Part shown: positions 61,526-64,000 of the stretch, piece after piece | How positions within the stretch are numbered: position 1 is the first letter of the stretch | Layout of the letters: every line of letters begins with the position of its first letter | Origin: Caldilineaceae bacterium | GTDB taxonomy: Bacteria; Chloroflexota; Anaerolineae; Caldilineales; Caldilineaceae | Length of the DNA: 64,000 bases | NCBI GenBank assembly: GCA_022842065.1 | Contig: JALHQH010000037.1 | Coordinates: 1-64,000 of the forward strand | Direction: 5' to 3' | Program-made: the position numbers and the translations under genes | The notes under the pieces: model-generated | What the model saw: only the letters and a program-made list of their open reading frames with translations | What the model was told of the DNA's origin: nothing | Databases searched by the model: none

Positions 61526-62838
61526 GACAGTTGACTTTAGGCACTTTTTGGATTGCGATTTACCTGCTTTTGGTGCTGGCACCGCTCTTTGTGTTGCTGA
61601 TTGGGCCGACGCCACCGGGGCGTAGCTTCTGGCGCGAATTTTCGGTGGCGTTGGGCTTTGTCGGCCTGGCGATGATGGGGATGCAATTCCTGTTGACCGC
61701 GCGCTTTCGGCGGGTGACGATGCCCTATGGCATTGATGTGGTCTACCACTTTCACCGCCAAATCTCCCTGGTCGGCTTTGGGCTGGTGGTGGCCCATCCA
61801 CTGGTGATGTTTGCCGCGAGTCCCGAAACCTTGCGCTACTTAAATCTCTTCGGCGCGCCATGGCGCATGATCGCCGGGGTTGGGGCCATACTCTTCTTTG
61901 CCCTCGTCATTGCCATCTCGATCTGGCGGCTGAAGCTGCGCATTAGTTACGAATCCTGGCGGCTCAGCCACGGCTTGCTGGCAACGATTGGCGTGGGGCT
62001 GGCGATTGGTCATGTGGTGGGGGTCGGTTACTATGTTAGCGAACCCTATAAACGGGGCTTGTGGATCTTTCTGGGCGCGGCGTGGGTGGGGGCATTGGCC
62101 TACACACGGGTCGTCAAGCCCATCCTCATGCTCCGCCACCCCTACGTCGTTGATGAGGTGATCCCCGAACGGGGTGAGACCTCGACATTGGTACTGCGGC
62201 CCGACGGCCACCAAGGGATGACATTTAAGCCAGGGCAATTTGCCTGGCTTACGGTTCTGCACTCGCCCTTTGGCATTCGGGAACATCCCTTCTCCTTCTC
62301 ATCCAGCGCCATGCAGCCCAAACGACTGACCCTTTCGATTAAAGCACTGGGCGATTTTACCAACCAGATTAGCACGCTCAAAGCCGGCACGCGCGCCTAC
62401 CTTGATGGACCCTATGGGGCCTTCAGCCTGGACAACTATCGCGCCCCCGGTTATATCTTTATTACAGGGGGCGTTGGGATCACCCCGATGATGAGTATGC
62501 TGCGCACCCTCGCTGATCGCAATGATAAACGACCACTACGCCTCTTCTACGGCAGTAATGATTGGGAAGAGGTGACCTTTCGCGAGGAGCTTGCGCAACT
62601 CCAACAACAGTTAGCGCTGGATGTCGTCCATGTTTTGCAGAAACCGCCGGCCGATTGGACGGGGGAAAGCGGGTTTATCAGCACGGAGCTACTGGCGCGC
62701 CATTTACCTGCCGATCGGCTGCACTACGAATACTTTATCTGTGGACCGCCGGCCATGATGGGCGCGGTGGAAGCGGCCTTGACGCAGTTGGGTATCCCGC
62801 TGGCGCAGACCCAGATGGAAGTGTTCAATTTAGTGTAA
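61522..62838 (+). CDS. Ferric-reductase-like flavocytochrome b with FAD/NAD(P)-binding domain
   Basis: A 438-residue membrane oxidoreductase. Six hydrophobic helices in residues about 5-200 include His pairs for b haems (VVYHFHRQISLVGFGLVVAHP and LSHGLLATIGVGLAIGH). The cytosolic half has a FAD-binding REHPFSFSS (about 250), GGVGITPMMSML (pyridine nucleotide loop) and YFICGPPAMM near the C-terminus. This is the build of ferric reductase/NADPH-oxidase-like enzymes, which move electrons from cytosolic NAD(P)H across the membrane. In this cluster it could feed or draw on the cytochromes outside. The direction of flow is inferred. Its start is coupled to the mini-ORF ahead of it. Confidence 0.88.
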   Translation: MRQLTLGTFWIAIYLLLVLAPLFVLLIGPTPPGRSFWREFSVALGFVGLAMMGMQFLLTARFRRVTMPYGIDVVYHFHRQISLVGFGLVVAHPLVMFAASPETLRYLNLFGAPWRMIAGVGAILFFALVIAISIWRLKLRISYESWRLSHGLLATIGVGLAIGHVVGVGYYVSEPYKRGLWIFLGAAWVGALAYTRVVKPILMLRHPYVVDEVIPERGETSTLVLRPDGHQGMTFKPGQFAWLTVLHSPFGIREHPFSFSSSAMQPKRLTLSIKALGDFTNQISTLKAGTRAYLDGPYGAFSLDNYRAPGYIFITGGVGITPMMSMLRTLADRNDKRPLRLFYGSNDWEEVTFREELAQLQQQLALDVVHVLQKPPADWTGESGFISTELLARHLPADRLHYEYFICGPPAMMGAVEAALTQLGIPLAQTQMEVFNLV

Positions 62839-62867
62839 TATAATAAGGTTCAGCAAAGGGAGTAACC

Positions 62868-63542
62868 ATGCGACAAGCACTTGCCACACAGTTGGCGGCT
62901 GTGATTGGCGTGATGATCATTGTGTTAGCCATCATCTTTGCGTTGTTCCAGACGCCAAGCATTGCCGAAACGACCCTGATTGCCGCCGCGCCGGTCATTA
63001 CGCACCCGATTGAAGGGTACGAGAATTGCACGAACTGCCACGGCCGCGAGGAAGCTGTGCCCTATCCAGAGTATCACTTGGGTTGGCCGAATACCAGTTG
63101 TACCCAATGTCATATCCCGGCTGAGGCAGTGGCGGTGGCGACGGCCGCTGCCGTGTCGATGGCAGCGGCGGTGGATGGTGAAACACAAGCCGACGAAGAA
63201 GAAGCGGGTGCAGAGCAGGATAGCGAAGAGGCCCAGCCGGCAGCGAACCAGGCCGCGCAGATCACCAATGGGGAAAGTGTCTACCGCACGGAGTGCGCTG
63301 CGTGTCATGAACCAGGCGGGACAGGCCCCGAACTGGATACAGCGGCGTTGGCCGCCTATGGGACGGCGAGTGAGCTTTTCGCCTATACCCAAAGCACAAT
63401 GCCACCCGCTGCGCCGGGGAGCCTCTCTGATCAACAATATTGGGATGTGACCGCCTACCTGCTTTCGACACGCGCGTTGCTGCCCGCGGAGACGCTAGTC
63501 GGGCCAGAGACGGGGGCTGAGATTGAACTCAGCCAACCATAA
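62868..63542 (+). CDS. Membrane-anchored trihaem cytochrome c protein
   Basis: A 224-residue protein. One N-terminal helix (about 8-27) anchors it. Three haem sites: CTNCH (54-58), CTQCH (78-82) and CAACH (143-147). The first two are close together and resemble a NapC/NrfH-like or cytochrome c3-like pair. The third is a separate class I-like domain after an acidic linker (about 105-130), with MPPAAPG as a possible Met ligand. The start is 29 bases after the flavocytochrome stop, so they are likely one transcript and may form a membrane complex. Confidence 0.88.
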   Translation: MRQALATQLAAVIGVMIIVLAIIFALFQTPSIAETTLIAAAPVITHPIEGYENCTNCHGREEAVPYPEYHLGWPNTSCTQCHIPAEAVAVATAAAVSMAAAVDGETQADEEEAGAEQDSEEAQPAANQAAQITNGESVYRTECAACHEPGGTGPELDTAALAAYGTASELFAYTQSTMPPAAPGSLSDQQYWDVTAYLLSTRALLPAETLVGPETGAEIELSQP

Positions 63543-63586
63543 TATAGGTCAGTTCGCGCTGAATACAGTCAAACCAGCAGAAGCGG

Positions 63587-63754
63587 GTGGGCGGGGCCTA
63601 CCGCCCTGGCCACCGCCAACTGAAAATTTCGTCCGTGCTCGTCATCTTTGCCTTTACAGCCAGCAGCACGATTTGGTGGGATGTTGGTGGCTTGGTTAAT
63701 ATTCTAGTGGCCGCCGCCGTGCAGGTTGTAGTGCTGCGGGTTGTTGTGCCGTGA
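63587..63754 (+). CDS. Possible 55-residue membrane peptide or gene remnant
   Basis: An open frame from GTG at 63587 encodes a basic N-terminus (YRPGHRQLK) followed by two hydrophobic segments (SSVLVIFAFTASSTIWW and GGLVNILVAAAVQVVVLRVVV). There is no Shine-Dalgarno at good distance. The hydrophobic pattern and position between the trihaem protein and the next exported protein make it worth recording, but it may be a remnant or chance. Confidence 0.3.
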   Translation: MGGAYRPGHRQLKISSVLVIFAFTASSTIWWDVGGLVNILVAAAVQVVVLRVVVP

Positions 63755-63848
63755 GTGCGTCGCCGGACAGGTGCGCTCGGGACCAAATCACCGGCTGCGG
63801 ATATAAATTAGCAGTAAGATGCCGGCAAATCGGCGTCAATGGCTTGAC

Positions 63849-63869
63849 GCACAAGCGTGGTGCTTGTGC
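63849..63869. promoter_or_regulatory. GCACAAGC/GCTTGTGC inverted repeat upstream of the last gene
   Basis: GCACAAGC (63849-63856) and GCTTGTGC (63862-63869) are separated by 5 bases, and TTGACG (63844-63849) overlaps the left arm. This could be an operator over a -35 element, or a small hairpin about 28 bases before the next ATG. Confidence 0.35.
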
Positions 63870-63896
63870 AATTGTGACACCATAAAGGGAAGATCT

Positions 63897-64000
63897 ATGT
63901 TAAATCGACAAACCTTAGCGCGATTGGGGTTGGCAGCGTTGGCGCTCTGCTTTTTCACCACAGCAGCCTTTGCACAAGAAGAGAGCGCGCGCTTATTATC
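63897..64000 (+). CDS. Start of an exported protein, cut by the window end
   Basis: ATG at 63897 with AAGGGAAG 6-8 bases upstream opens a frame beginning MLNRQTLARLGLAALALC. The signal peptide is typical, with likely cleavage at AFA before QEES. Only 34 residues are visible, so the mature protein cannot be identified. Its place after a run of cytochromes suggests another periplasmic redox protein. Confidence 0.75.
   Translation, partial: MLNRQTLARLGLAALALCFFTTAAFAQEESARLL

Noticed and set aside
1..64000. rRNA or tRNA genes
   Set aside because: I looked through the longer gaps for tRNA T-arm motifs (GGTTCGAATCC-like) and for rRNA-like sequence and found none. A tRNAscan or Rfam run could confirm this.

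Overview
The window reads as a chromosomal segment of a filamentous or environmental Chloroflexota bacterium, most likely of the Anaerolineae/Caldilineae/Ardenticatenia side. The inference rests on several things: two giant SARP/BTAD-NB-ARC-TPR regulators, secreted proteins with Thr/Pro-rich 'TPTPVPPT' stalks, a secreted protein ending in YLPLVVR, a caa3-type oxidase with fused subunits, and intergenic spaces full of palindromes. GC content is moderate to high. I see no rRNA, tRNA, CRISPR array, phage or complete insertion sequence.

Layout. 1-7.5 kb: a 2177-residue secreted multidomain protein on the minus strand, then a gap holding a 33-bp-arm hairpin and an orphan terminator. 7.5-17.6 kb: a stand-alone response regulator, then a twofold repeated module of (BTAD-NB-ARC-TPR regulator, plus strand) followed by (small transposase-type HTH protein, minus strand). 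17.8-27.6 kb: minus-strand genes: two unknown envelope proteins, a TIM-barrel-like protein, a frameshifted HNH nuclease with its small partner, glycerate 2-kinase, an epimerase, a Nudix hydrolase, a 72-residue orphan with its own promoter and terminator, and an AhpD/CMD pair. 28-35 kb: a hybrid histidine kinase, a GGDEF-EAL protein, a truncated heparinase-like gene and an enolase-superfamily enzyme. 35-43.6 kb: a PPC-domain secreted protein, a DUF4160/DUF2442 pair, an SH3-PA14-PA14 lipoprotein, a pRiA4b ORF-3-like protein and a membrane-anchored MutS-like ATPase. 44-49.2 kb: an ABC ATPase / ABC permease-GldG fusion / DUF4340 operon.

49.5-64 kb is the most coherent block: an extracytoplasmic electron-transfer cluster on one strand. 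It holds a CoxII-cytochrome c fusion, a CoxI-CoxIII fusion, a small membrane protein, a monohaem lipoprotein cytochrome, a PQQ beta-propeller lipoprotein, a lipoprotein with five tandem cytochrome c domains, a membrane-tethered PQQ sugar dehydrogenase on a seven-repeat stalk, another monohaem cytochrome, a ferric-reductase-like flavocytochrome, a trihaem protein, and the start of a further exported protein. The natural reading is that two PQQ dehydrogenases oxidise alcohols or sugars outside the membrane and pass electrons through lipid-anchored cytochromes, possibly using the five-domain protein as a wire or buffer, to the caa3 oxidase. The direction of flow and the substrates are inferred, not shown.

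The spaces between genes carry many hairpins of several sequence families: palindromes with CGTAGGGGCA arms, elements with a GCGCATC..GATGCGC core, a 154-bp long inverted repeat that supplies a stop codon, and short tandem repeats. These suggest active small non-coding repeats in this genome.
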